A DNA stretch of 64,000 nt from Pyxicephalus adspersus. Its lineage: Eukaryota > Chordata > Amphibia > Anura > Pyxicephalidae. The stretch is from assembly GCF_032062135.1 (NCBI RefSeq), contig NC_092858.1:164754048-164818047 (forward strand), written 5' to 3'. The notes beneath the pieces were generated by a model. It did not search any database and was not told the DNA's origin. It was given only the letters and a program-made list of their open reading frames with translations. Of the stretch, positions 1 to 9,675 are shown piece by piece. A program made the translations under genes and the position numbers. Position 1 is the stretch's first letter; every line of letters begins with the position of its first letter.

Positions 1-340
1 ACAAAGAAATCCTTATATAATATAAATATAATTGTATTATATATATATTATATAAGCTACTGTAATAATAATATAAAAACAAAAATAATAATAAAATGTA
101 ATGTAATATTAATAATAAATACAATGTTCTGCAAACAAATAGCTTTGGGTAATAAAAAATTTACTTTGTTTAATAATTTTATTACAGATTCTTTTCAATT
201 TGTACTAATAAAATATTGTACTCAGAAATGTTATGCTTTATTTGTTTATAATTCATTGAAAATGTGTCTATATATATTATAACTATTAGAATATAATATT
301 ATGTATTATAACATATAGAAATGTTATATATATTTATACG

Positions 341-386
<46 letters not shown>

Positions 387-613
387 CAGGGTATCACAAT
401 CCTAAATCCTAAACCCCTCGGCAAATTACAGACAGAGGCGAAATTCAGCAGAATAACCAGTATTTATTATAAATAATCAGTTTTAATTTTATTTTTGACT
501 TTATTTTGAAGCCAAACTGCAATTACAAAGAAGTGACAAAATGCTAGTTAAATTATTACTGTACTGATGGATGTTATCTTTGTTTGTTGGGCTATAAAAG
601 AACTCTTTCTTAT
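1..613. other. AT-rich intergenic stretch with TA microsatellite
   Basis: No gene is recognisable. The stretch is strongly AT-rich, with a (TA)n run at about 342-384. It abuts the truncated end of an L1-like element near 614. The short motif AGATTGTAAGCTCTTC just left of that junction resembles the V-SINE tail family seen elsewhere in the window, so the junction may mark a deletion or insertion between repeats. Confidence 0.6.
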
Positions 614-616
614 TTA

Positions 617-1110
617 CTACCGTAGATTGTAAGCTCTTCGTGGGAAGGTTAAGGTCACTGCAATAGGGGCATGGTCTGATAATGCTATGGTTAGAATTTC
701 CGTTTTTTCTATCACAGTTAGGACGAATTCTGAGCAGAATACGTAATCAATTCTGGACTGGGAAGCGTTGACATGGGAGCAAAACGTGTATTGCTTTTCA
801 GTAGGGAAGCAGTATCTCCAATAATCATGTAAGCGGGCAGAGTGCGCAACAGCAGACAGTAGGGTAGTTGGTTGAAAAGGAGGTGTGCCTCTACTAGGGG
901 CTTGCTCCAAAGTTCAATTTCTGTGTGAACCACCTCACAGCGTAAGTTTCTATGTAATAGAATCAGCACTGCTTTTTCCCCACTGCTGGAGAACCTATCA
1001 CCCTGCCAACCCACGGCTTTTTCATCCTATCAAGATCTGTTAATGTTAAATGTGTTTCTTGTAATAATGCTATGTCTGCCCCCATAAAGAGTTGCTGAAC
1101 GTAGAATATT
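617..1110 (-). pseudogene. L1 ORF2 endonuclease fragment, internally deleted
   Basis: The - strand around 1085-1045 encodes ADIALLQETHLTLTD, the QETH motif of APE-type LINE endonucleases. GDRFSSSGEKAVLILLHRNL follows from about 1000, then, in another frame from 910, LHDYWRYCFP, SRIDYVF and SDHAPI, the C-terminal signature of the same domain. The segment between RNL and LHDYW is far too short, so the central GDFN-containing part is missing. No reverse transcriptase domain follows. The fragment cannot be active. Confidence 0.75.
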
Positions 1111-1123
1111 TCACACCTTAAGT

Positions 1124-2182
1124 TTAGTAAAACAATGGTTTCTTTCGCACTGGAACAAAAGTCATCTGGACTTTGTCTTGTTTTTTTTCTTCTTTATTTG
1201 CCTTGCGTTGAGTGCGTGGCGTCTTTGCCACTTGGTCTGTCCTGCGCATCAAATCAGTGGATGTGGTTGAATGAGGTGACCATGGTGACCTTTGAGGCCT
1301 GGATGATTCCAAGCTCTGTGCTGCCGCTGTTTCATCTTGCGTGTTATCTCGAGCAGAAAGCCAATTCCCAAGAAAATTTTCTGCCTCTATATGGTCGGTA
1401 AATATGTGGTGTGCGCCTTGAAAATATACAATGTGCAATGTCGCCGATGCACTGCTGAGCATATTTTTTGAAACAGCTTTCTCTTGCGGGACACTTCTGC
1501 CGAATAGTCCACAAAAACCAATAAATTTGTTTATTGGGGCAATTGTCTTTGGGATCTGTAAAACTGTAAAATAGCCAATCTATCCGCATAGTCGTGGTAT
1601 CGTGCAATATCGGGCCTAGGAAATTTGCTGGCTTTTCTCTGTTGGCCTAGGCAATGGAGCCGTTCCACTGGGCACAGTTTATTAATTCCCAGTTGTGCTG
1701 GTATAGTGGTAGAACATAGTTCCATGAGTTGCCCTGTAGAGTAAGTTTCTGGGACCCCCACAATGCGCATATTATTCATCAATTTTTTCTGACAAACTAG
1801 CTACCTGCTGGCTCATTACTACAATGGTTCCCCTTGCTTGCAATAGATCATCCTCCACTAAGGAGATCCTGTTCTCAGCATTATGTAAGCGTTGGGAGTG
1901 CTCCCTGTCATCTTGTCTAATTGATTGTATCCGCCTGCTTATTGCATTGTCTACAACCTCTCGAAGGGTGGGCTTGAGCATCACTGCTACTGCTACTGCA
2001 TCTGCAATTAGCGTATGATCAGATGCAGGGGAACTCACATGTTCAGCAGATGTGTGTAGAGCCCTTAGATGCTGCAGGGGAGGGTGAGCGGCCATCTTGG
2101 AAAGCGTGGTGTGTCCGTGCCCCTTCTGAAGTGGTGGTGACTGGGGGTGATCCGACTGTGTCTTCTCCAGGAATGGCTCCAT
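1124..2182 (-). pseudogene. L1 ORF1p-like pseudogene (coiled coil plus RRM-like region)
   Basis: Reading starts at 2182 on the - strand. The first 136 codons end in a heptad-rich, probably coiled-coil stretch (NAISRRIQSIRQDDREHSQR and onward). After a frameshift near 1775 comes NNMRIVGVPET, then LCPVERLHCLG and RPDIARYHDYADRLAILQ, the usual order of L1 ORF1p RRM and C-terminal domain signatures. A further shift near 1550 leads to the GDYSAEVS-like region and a basic C-terminus with many K and R. ORF1p is an RNA-binding chaperone of the retrotransposon. At least two or three frameshifts break the frame, so no intact product is expected. Confidence 0.7.
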
Positions 2183-2310
2183 AAGGTAAGGCAGTCCTGC
2201 GCGGTTGTAACACCTGAGATCAAGCGGCGTGAAGCAGGCTATATTTAGCCAGATTATGCGCGGGTGAGCAGGAGCCTCTGTCTATTCCATGAGGCGCCAG
2301 AACTGGAAGT

Positions 2311-2753
2311 CTGTTATTTTGTATTAATGGCAATACAAATGGATTTTAAATTTACCACCCTGGGAACTCCTCGGTGACTCATTGCCCCTGATTCATCAAG
2401 CAAAATCGGATTATCGGTCGCGCATTCGTATTAGCGATCCGGAATCGTGCGCGATCGCGCTATTCAACAACCGGAAAAGCTCGCGCACGGAGCCGCGCTT
2501 ATCCGACAGCTTTTTACTGGCGATCATGCATTAACGGTAATCCGCGATCGCTGGTCGCGCGTATTATCGCGCTTCCAGCGATCGCGGATTTCAATGATGA
2601 ATCAGGGGCATTGTGTGCAGAAGATGCCAGAGGAAGAAGGAAGAAGACCAAGATCGCGGCAGTGGACAATGTATTTAGTAACCTTCCCATAGGTTTACCT
2701 ACCTAACTTTTTTCTACCCCGAGTCACACTAGGGGTTACCCCTAGGAATGTTA
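2311..2753 (-). mobile_element. piggyBac-like MITE, copy 1, interrupted by another MITE
   Basis: Read on the - strand from 2753, it begins TTAACATTCCTAGGGGTAAC and contains GTGTGACTCGGGGTAGAAAA, AACCTATGGGAAGGTTA, GAGTCACCGAGGAGTTCC and ATCCATTTGTATTG. These match, in the same order, the copy at 13560-14173. The TTAA at 2750-2753 is shared with the adjoining foldback MITE. The far end is lost at about 2311, next to the L1-like remnant. A second MITE (2394-2609) sits inside it. Confidence 0.65.
2394..2609. mobile_element. CpG-rich palindromic MITE with 3-bp target duplication
   Basis: A 216-bp element bounded by GCCCCTGATTCATCA and its exact inverted copy TGATGAATCAGGGGC. The interior is extraordinarily rich in CGCG and GATCGC. 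Flanks are ATT on both sides (2391-2393, 2610-2612), consistent with a 3-bp target-site duplication. Removing it restores continuity of the surrounding piggyBac-like element. A 3-bp duplication would fit PIF/Harbinger-type transposition, but this is only inference. A partial second copy is at 8543-8640. Confidence 0.75.
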
Positions 2754-2895
2754 AAGCTCTCCATAGCTAGATACACTTTCATCTGTGAACCTGGGTGATC
2801 CAGCAAACCTGGAATGGATTTCCTAAAAGTAATTTGCTATTTGTTGGCAAATGTTTTCAATCCTGGACCAGATCCATGCCAGCTTGCTTGTTGTT
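2750..2895 (+). repeat. Foldback MITE family A, copy 1 (partial)
   Basis: Contains AAAGCTCTCCATAGC, GATACACTTTCATC, CCTGGGTGATCCAGCAAACC, ATTTGCTATTTGTTGGCAAA and TCCTGGACCAGATCC. These are shared with about ten other copies in the window. Full copies are imperfect palindromes of about 210 bp. The left end was split at TTAA by the piggyBac-like element. Confidence 0.8.
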
Positions 2896-4077
2896 CAGAT
2901 TCTCTGCTTTTACTACCTAATCACTGACCCAGAATGAGGATGCAGCTCATGAGTTCTGTTAACTGTAGCACAACTTGTCACACAGTTATTTGCATGTTTG
3001 TTTCAGGTGTGTGACTGAAACTAATAGATTATTTGTACATCCAGACAATAAGAACATATCGACCATCTGGTTAGCTTTTCCTTGTTGCCCAATTCAACTG
3101 CTAATGTTTGTTAGAGCTTACCATAGCATTCGATGAACAATGTCATGCGAATTAACGTGCTTTCAGTTTACCTCACTACAAAGGTTCTCCAGCAGCAACC
3201 ACAATGAGAAAAAGTACAACCGCTGCTCACTGCAGTTTGAAATCATCCCTATTTAAGTCAAGAATTGTTTGGTCGTTGAAGGACAGGGAGGAAGCTATAT
3301 GTCGCATCGAGGATCCATTTCACGTACTACTGCGACCTCAACACAAACACAACAACAAAATGGTCCTATTCACGTGAATAGGAGCACCTATGAGCATGTG
3401 GTAACTTATGTGGTTTACCATACATTTAAAACTAGCCTTTAGAATGAGCGTAGCAATGGCAGATTCCATAATCTTTCACCACAAGTCCACTTTACTGGTT
3501 CTTTTTTAAAAACTGTGAATCTGATATTCCCTTAAGGGAATCAATTATTGCCACACATGGACATGGAAGATTCCAACAAGAGAATGTCCGAATCTGTTTT
3601 ATAAATACAGCCCCAGATGTTGAATCATTTTATATAGATATCTGTCTATAGAATGGTTTTCTAATTATTTTTTTATACCTCTCCTAATTTAATAAGCACA
3701 TTGCAGCTTACAAAATAAAAGAAAGCAGAGATAACAAAGTGTTAAAAATTGTAGGAAAACCTTTTAAATAAAAACATAAGAATTGGAGGGTAACCACAAA
3801 CACAAGACAACAATGAGTAAGGAAGCTGGGAGAAGATTGACCAGAGGGGTAAGAGAGGAGAAGAAGCAAAAGAACATTTTGCACAAATAATGCAAGCGAT
3901 AAAGAAAACAAAAACAGACAACTATAATAAAAGCCTCCTAGACGAGTCCCAGCTGCGATTAAAATAACAACCATAGTCTGGGGAGCTTTGATATTGGGTG
4001 CATGGAAGATCTAACATCCTTTGTTCATGGCCCAGAGGAGAGATTCTTCTCCACTTGATTTTTTCTGGAAACTTTGG
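2896..4077. other. Intergenic, no gene recognised
   Basis: No exon-like open frame with splice signals, no RNA gene and no repeat family that I can name. The 88-codon open frame at 3974-3708 (-) is low-complexity hydrophobic sequence and is not supported as a gene. Confidence 0.5.
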
Positions 4078-4293
4078 CCCTGATTTATTAAAGTGCTCCA
4101 AAAAGATAGACTATATTGGGGGGAACCTGGGTAATCCAGCAAACTTAAAATAGAGTTTTTTTTTTTAAATCATTTGCTATTTGTTGTCAAATGTTTTAGT
4201 CCTGGGCTAGATCTGATCGATCTGATTGATCAACCAGGTTCTCCCATGATTATCTTCTCCAGTATTGAAGAACTTTAATAAATCAAGCCCATT
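4078..4293 (+). repeat. Foldback MITE family A, copy 2
   Basis: Starts CCTGATTTATTAAAG and ends CTTTAATAAATCAAGCCCA, its inverted counterpart, with GGTAATCCAGCAAAC and ATTTGCTATTTGTTG inside. About 216 bp, near full length. Confidence 0.8.
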
Positions 4294-4611
4294 GCTTCTA
4301 GTAGAACCAAGTGGAAATGAATCTTTCTTCAGTGCGATGAACAGAGCATGTGATATCTTCCATATGCACGATTTCATAAATCTTCCTAAAGATAAGAGAA
4401 ATACATTTGGAAGGATTTGGACTCTTTCCCAGCAATGGAAGTCTTGATCTGGCCACATTCACCAAGTAATCCGCCGTTTCCCATTTCTGGAAATCTACTG
4501 CTGACTAGTAAAGATAGCATGCCAGATCTCCATTGAAGAGGAAAAAACACTCCTATATCCATGTACTATGCCACCAAGAATAAAGGTGTATCATTTTCTG
4601 GTGGGGCAATA

Positions 4612-4900
4612 AACTAAACTACCTAAACTCAGAATTTTCACTTTACATAAAAGGGTAGACAATTCGGCTATTTTTTTTAGGTGCAACACCCTTTTTAAAA
4701 AAAAATAAGGGGTGCAGCACCGCCCCCTAATTCTCAATCGACTAGGCGGTCGAGAATGAATGGTAGTGCAAAGCCTTTCGGGATACCGGGCTCTTTAGCG
4801 ATCCTTCTGCGGAGCATCTCGGGCATGCACAGAAGGAGTCTTTTTGCGCAAAGAGAAAAATTTGCAGCCATAGGACCAAAAGTGACTTGTTGCTTTTTTA
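4612..4900 (+). repeat. Dispersed repeat family B, copy 1 (truncated)
   Basis: Begins ACCTAAACTCAGAATTTTCA, then AAAAGGGTAGACAA, GGGTGCAGCACCGCCCCCTA and CTTCTGCGGAGCATCTCGGG. The same order of motifs occurs at 19318-19760 and, inverted, at 40655-41085. Probably a nonautonomous DNA transposon; class not assigned. Confidence 0.6.
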
Positions 4901-4904
4901 CTGC

Positions 4905-5080
4905 TTCTGCATTCCGGGGAACAGCTGTCTTGGGAGAGTTGCTACATGTAGCTTCTCCAGGTGGCAGCTCCATAGAGAATGAATGGGCGATTCAATATCA
5001 CAGACAGCTGCTCGCTGACAAATGTGAAGACAATGATTCCTTAAGAACCAGCACTGAAAGCCATGGTGGATCACTGGATC
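4905..5080 (+). repeat. Diverged repeat family E (pairs with 9405-9675)
   Basis: CCATAGAGAATGAATGGG followed by a GATTC...GGATCACT...GATCT order also seen at 9510-9675. The similarity is loose, so this is an old dispersed repeat at best. Confidence 0.3.
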
Positions 5081-5092
5081 TCAAAGAAGGTC

Positions 5093-5400
5093 TGAGAGAA
5101 AGAGAGATGAAGGGGGAGATGAAGAGAGGAAAAGAGAGAGAGAGAGAGAGAGAAAGAAAAGAAAAGAAAAGAAAAGAAAAGAAAAGAAAAGAAAAGAAAA
5201 GAAAGAAAAGAAAGAAAAGAAAGAAAAGAAAGAAAAGAAAGAAAAGAAAGAAAAGAAAGGAAAGGAAAGAAAGAAAGGAAAGGAAAGAAAGAAAGAAAGA
5301 GACGAAGAGAGAGAGGGAGGAAAAGAGTTAGAGAGTTGGGGGGGGGGAAGGGAGGTAGAGAAAGTGAGAAACAGTGAAAGAAAAGAAGAAGTAGAGAGTG
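5093..5400 (+). repeat. Polypurine tract of GAAA / GAAAA repeats
   Basis: About 300 bases almost without pyrimidines: AGAG, then GAAAA units, then GAAA units, then GGAAA and GGGGGG runs. The open frame through it (Lys/Arg/Glu only) is an artefact of the repeat. Confidence 0.95.
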
Positions 5401-5429
5401 ATGAAGAGAGAATTCAAACTAGAAATGCA

Positions 5430-5575
5430 GTTTTTTTTCAAAGTCATTTGCTAAGTGCTAGCAAATGTTTTGAATCCTGGACCGGATCCAGTCCAGGTTT
5501 TCTGGATTACCCAACTTCACTGATGAAAGTGTATCCTCTACATATTTAGAAAGCTTTAATAAATCAGGCCCAAAG
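5430..5575 (+). repeat. Foldback MITE family A, copy 3 (right half)
   Basis: Contains ATTTGCTAAGTGCTAGCAAA, TCCTGGACCGGATCC, TCACTGATGAAAGTGTATCC and CTTTAATAAATCAGGCCCA. The left half is replaced by the polypurine tract. Confidence 0.75.
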
Positions 5576-6340
5576 AGAGAGGGAGAGAGAGGTTAAGAGA
5601 GAGTGCCTGAGAAGATAAAGCAATCAATCCATCCACAAGGCTCCCTGTGTCAGGGTTCTCACCGGTACAGCAGCTCCCAGCTGATCCAGAGATCAAGCAA
5701 TGTGTACCTGCCAAGGCAGTGCAATTGGAAAGTCTGAGTGCGGCCTATAGTGGCCATACCACCCTAGGCCACAGCCTATGTATAGATTAAATGTGTCTGC
5801 AAAATTTTTGTAAAAAGTCTCTATTTTTTATTGTGCTGCAACCACAAACATCCAGCTGGAATTCAATATGCTTTTTTTGTTCCCAGAATATAGACAGCTA
5901 ACACCATTTCTGAGCCCGTATTTCAGGTGAAATTGAACGTTTGTACAATCAATGGAAATTTTCCAACTTGACCGGCTGAAGTTCTACGCTGGACACTGAT
6001 CGCTTTGCTGATTGAATATGGAAGTAAGGAAATCATTTATGGTCAATTCGATAAAACGATTAAACCACTAGATGGGCAGGTTATAATGACCCGTGTATTG
6101 GAATGCCTTTCATGGCTTCATCTCAGGTCTTCAGATATCAGGAACATAAACGGCGCTGGTTGCTATGCAACACTATAAAATCCATTACTGCTTTGTCACC
6201 ACAGCAACCATGTTTTCCTGGAAAACTTAGGCCTTCATGATGGTAGACACTCTATGTTATTTTTCACAATTAGGCCAAGATTTATACTTTCTATCGCACA
6301 TTTAAGCACTCAACACCAACACCTTTTTTTTGTTAATTAT
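5576..6340. other. Intergenic upstream of IFNAR2, nothing recognised
   Basis: A short GAGA-rich tail follows the MITE. The rest has no supported gene or named repeat. Confidence 0.5.
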
Positions 6341-6342
6341 TA

Positions 6343-6475
6343 ATTACCAGGATTTAAATAGTTCCAACAAATTACACAGCAGTGTACATTAAATAGGGGT
6401 TGCAAATGACAGACAGTGACACAGGAGGGGGAGAGGATCCTGCCCCAAAGAGCTTACAATCTAAGATGTAGAGAA
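6343..6475 (-). repeat. SINE 3' tail copy
   Basis: Read on the -: AGATTGTAAGCTCTTTGGGG, TGTCACTGTCTGTCATTTGC, ACCCCTATTTAATGTACA and CACTGCTGTGTAA. This 3' module recurs at 7313-7435, 11325-11472, 20595-20760 and 35365-35510, and resembles the tail of the tRNA-headed SINE at 59934-60245. Confidence 0.7.
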
Positions 6476-6639
6476 GCAGCATGCAATAGGAGGATATTTA
6501 TAAAGAAGGCAACTTCAGTTTAAATCATATATAAGACCACAATTAGGCCTTCCACTTGCCAAGATCAAAGGAGTCCTCAAGGTTTATGTTGGAGGAGTCA
6601 CCATCACCTCACCACACAAAATAAAAACAAATCTGTGAT

Positions 6640-6849
6640 GAACGCAAAGCGAAACCACGTGACTCCCTCATAAAGGAAAGAGCTAAAAAAAAAAGGCGGC
6701 GACCGATACCACGTGACATCCTTCCTTCATCTGCTGTCACTCACGCGTGTTCCGCCAATCAGAGAAGCGGTCCCGGGCAGGGGAGGCGGGGATAGTGAGC
6801 AAGTCTCTCTGTTTCCTGTAAATAGCGCAGATGAGAGCTGGAGCTGCAG
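6640..6849 (+). promoter_or_regulatory. IFNAR2: IFNAR2 promoter and noncoding leader exon
   Basis: CpG-rich stretch with a CCAAT box (GCCAATCAG near 6756), a GC box (GGGAGGCGGGGAT near 6781) and two CCACGTGAC E-box elements (CACGTG at 6656-6661 and 6710-6715). No TATA box is evident. The exon ends GCTGGAGCTGCAG followed by gtaact (donor GT at 6850), matching the acceptor at 12181. The transcription start is not visible; I place it at about 6780-6830. A leader exon separated from the signal-peptide exon is usual for mammalian IFNAR2. Confidence 0.6.
6656..6715. promoter_or_regulatory. Paired CACGTG E-boxes
   Basis: Two identical CCACGTGAC elements, 54 bp apart, just upstream of the GC/CCAAT promoter core. 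CACGTG is bound by USF, MYC/MAX and MiT/TFE-type bHLH factors. Occupancy is inferred only. Confidence 0.4.
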
Positions 6850-7312
6850 GTAACTAAGTGTGTGTTTGTGGTGTTAGAATGTGAAAGGGGTTTGTGTGGT
6901 GTGTGCTGCTTGTGTGTCAGAGTGTGTGTGGGGGCCTGTGTGCTGCTTGTGTTTATGTGGTGTGTGTGTTGCTGTTACTTGTGTGTCAGTGTGTGAGAAG
7001 TGGGTGTACTTGTGTGTCAGTGTGTATTTAATATTGTTGATCTTCCAACATCATCACCCCTGACACAGGTAACCTTCTTTTTAGGCAGTGACCACCCAAA
7101 GTTGCTGTTCACAGGTCACCTGACTTTGCTATCTTTATGACTGTGATGCCATGATATATTTTTGTTTCATTTTCCAAATAAAAACACAAACAGAAAGCCT
7201 GGGATGTATTCTTCTAACAAATGTTAATGATCTGGGAACTCATAGACATCACTGCCAGAGTCACACATGGGCAGATTTTTAATTTACGATTTCTAGTATA
7301 TTATTATTGTTA

Positions 7313-7435
7313 AATTGTATTTATAAAGCGCCAACATATAAAAAAGCGATTGCAAATGACTGATACAAACAATGACATAGGAGGAGGAGAGGACCCTGCC
7401 CAAAGGAGCTTACAATCTAAGAGGTCAGGGAACTA
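7313..7435 (-). repeat. SINE 3' tail copy
   Basis: TTATAAAGCGCCAACATAT, TTGCAAATGACTGATACA and AGGACCCTGCCCAAAGGAGC are the + strand view of the inverted SINE tail module. Confidence 0.7.
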
Positions 7436-7564
7436 GCATGCAAATTAACATTTATTCTGCTCAAATGCACTAAGCTTTGGGATAGTTTTCTAGCTGTCAT
7501 GCTGATCCTCTGGATTTACCGCATATAAGCTCTATATAGAAGTCAGTTAATTGTCACTGGAAAC

Positions 7565-7690
7565 AATCTTTTGTGATCATTTCAGTGACAGGTGAACGAA
7601 TGAGCCTTGTACACACAGCGTCATTTTGTTCAATGAAGGGGGAGGACAGGGAATGAGTGATCAGCATCCCACTGTGCCCTCCTCAATAGG
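7565..7690 (+). repeat. hAT-like MITE family C fragment
   Basis: Contains GTGATCATTTCAGTGACAGG, TTGTACACACAGCG and AAGGGGGAGGACAGGGAATG, the order seen in the fuller family C copies at 22065-22330 and 26627-26942. Confidence 0.5.
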
Positions 7691-8542
7691 AAAGTACAGC
7701 AGTTATTTCACATTTGGTTGTTCTTCAATCTGTTATGACCATTTCAGTTGACATTCATCTGATGTGTACAAAGTTTGTCACTAATCAAGAAAAAGGATAC
7801 AGATGGGGGCATCTGACTTTACTGACCTGCAGACTTTTTTGGGTCTGTCACATTGGGTGTATTGTAGCCAGAGGGTCATTTTATCAGTCTGGCATTTTCA
7901 GGAGGTGGTTGGCATCGGTATGACCATCTCACATTAGCAGTTGTGTCTAACCATGGATAAGATTGCTTAAAGACACATTCATTGGCCAAACCTATGCTGT
8001 GTCACTGCTCAGTAATTATCTGACCAGAGGCATGTTGGGTTGGGCAGCAGTGGAGCGCAGCTGTAGCAGCATGTGACTTGTATTGATTATTATCTGTGAT
8101 CGCATTTATTTGCTACAGTTTGCCTTGTAGTAGGCGGTCAGGATTAATTTCTAATATTGGCACAATACTGCATATTTGGACTGCTGTGGACATGTGCTGC
8201 GATCGCTACTGATTTCGGTAGCACAATTACACTGGCAAAAATAACCGAGGTGTGTTCTGCCCTCGGTTGTGCGTTGTTGAGAGTTCTTTTCAAATCCTGA
8301 GTTTGCTATTAAAATGTTTAAGAGGCAAATTAGTGTTTGACTTGCTTTGCATGCATTTTTAACTCATCTCAATAAAAAACACTGCGTCCAACAGAATTGG
8401 GGCAGACACAGCCTTTGGTCTGCTAGGTTTTTTCAGTGGTGTTTTCAATTAAAACCTGACAGGGGTTGTAACCCTTTCCTATCCTAAAAAAAAAAAGTTG
8501 GCTTTAGACCATATTTAATAGTAGATCATAGGAAAACTCTAT

Positions 8543-8640
8543 GCCCCTGATTCATCAATGAAATCCGCGCTCGCTGGAAGCGCGAACGTACGCGCGGCCA
8601 TCGATCGCGGATTACCGCGGTCCGGACTCGAGTAGTGGTC
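8543..8640 (-). mobile_element. CpG-rich palindromic MITE, partial second copy
   Basis: Begins GCCCCTGATTCATCA, then ATGAAATCCGCG, GCTGGAAGCGCGA and CGATCGCGGATTACCGCGG. It matches the inverse of the right half of the element at 2394-2609. The opposite end is missing. Confidence 0.65.
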
Positions 8641-8811
8641 GGGGAACAAACTTGTAGTCTCAAATCTCTACAATGGGGTGGCTACAAATGATGACATTCT
8701 ACATGGAGCATGAATTGTAGCCATTTATCCTTTGCATTTCCTTGCAGAGGATAAAAGGTATCTATCTATAGGGATTAATTAAGCAACTAGAAGGAATGTA
8801 TCATTCTTTTC

Positions 8812-8814
<3 letters not shown>

Positions 8815-8853
<39 letters not shown>

Positions 8854-8870
8854 CATACATACACACATAT
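8815..8870. repeat. TA / TACA microsatellite
   Basis: (TA)n followed by CATACATACATACACACATA inside the IFNAR2 leader intron. Confidence 0.9.
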
Positions 8871-9404
8871 ATTGACACTTTAAGAAACCTCTAGATTTCG
8901 CTGCATGTTTCAGCCTGTCTCTCTCTTATCTTTGTTGCACGTTGTGCACCAACCTCTTCATTCTCCAACAGTCCATTTTAGAATAGTATAAACTGGTAAA
9001 ATACAAATCCACTCCAAAAAGTCTTTTTTTTTAAAGCACTGAATCTGACCATCATTGAAACATTACATGAACGAGAATCTTCTAGGTCCATATGTTTCAG
9101 TGGCAGTGATTGATTCTCCACTAGCCAATATTTCAGTCAATATCAGATTCCCTGCTTTATAAAAGGACCCCTGTTGTGTCCTTTTATGCTTGTGGGTTCT
9201 TCCTTCACAATGGTGACACAAAGTGATTGGGACAACAGGTGACACAGTAAAGAAAAAACAGCAAAAAGCAAAGGGCTATAAAATTTGCAAAGCCCCAGCA
9301 CAATTGCTGCTAAGTGCTTGCTGTAAATACTGCATTTCTAAATAATCCCCAGTGATACCAGAAAGTGATGATGTTGATTGTTTTATAACACAGCACTTCT
9401 CACT

Positions 9405-9675
9405 AAGTCCATGTTCACACTGGCAATGAGTTTGTGGTGTGGTTACCGCATCCTTCTGGAAGTGAAACTGCCTTGGGTGGGGGGATGCAGTTTTTACCTG
9501 CAGTTGCCCCATAGAGAATGAATGGGGGGGGGGGGGGGGCAGTTAACGATACCAAACCACTCACTGGCACCTGCCTTCAAATTTCCAGATGCTGATTCTT
9601 CATGAATGGCATGAGTGACAGAGCAGCTGGTAAGGTGCCAGTTGCTGTGAACCGCATTGGATCACTTGAGATCTG
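9405..9675 (+). repeat. Diverged repeat family E copy with poly-G run
   Basis: Contains CCATAGAGAATGAATGGG followed by a run of about 18 G (9523-9539), then GGCACCTGCC and GGATCACTTGAGATCTGAA. Weakly related to 4905-5080. The G run could form a quadruplex; this is inference. Confidence 0.35.

Larger units (their letters stand above)
614..2310 (-). mobile_element. L1-clade non-LTR retrotransposon remnant, 5' half only
   Basis: On the - strand a leader (about 2310-2183) is followed by an ORF1-like region (2182-1124) and an ORF2 apurinic endonuclease region (about 1110-617). No reverse transcriptase follows. The order and motifs fit L1/Tx1-like elements, which are abundant in frogs. Several frameshifts show it is dead. 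Most dead LINE copies lose the 5' end; this one keeps the 5' end and has lost the 3' half, so a later deletion or rearrangement at about 614 is likely. Family assignment rests on motif recognition only. Confidence 0.75.

Noticed and set aside
4756..5331. 191-codon open frame on the + strand
   Set aside because: Second half is Lys/Arg/Glu from a GAAA/GAAAA tract; first half lies in repeat family B. No splice or domain support.
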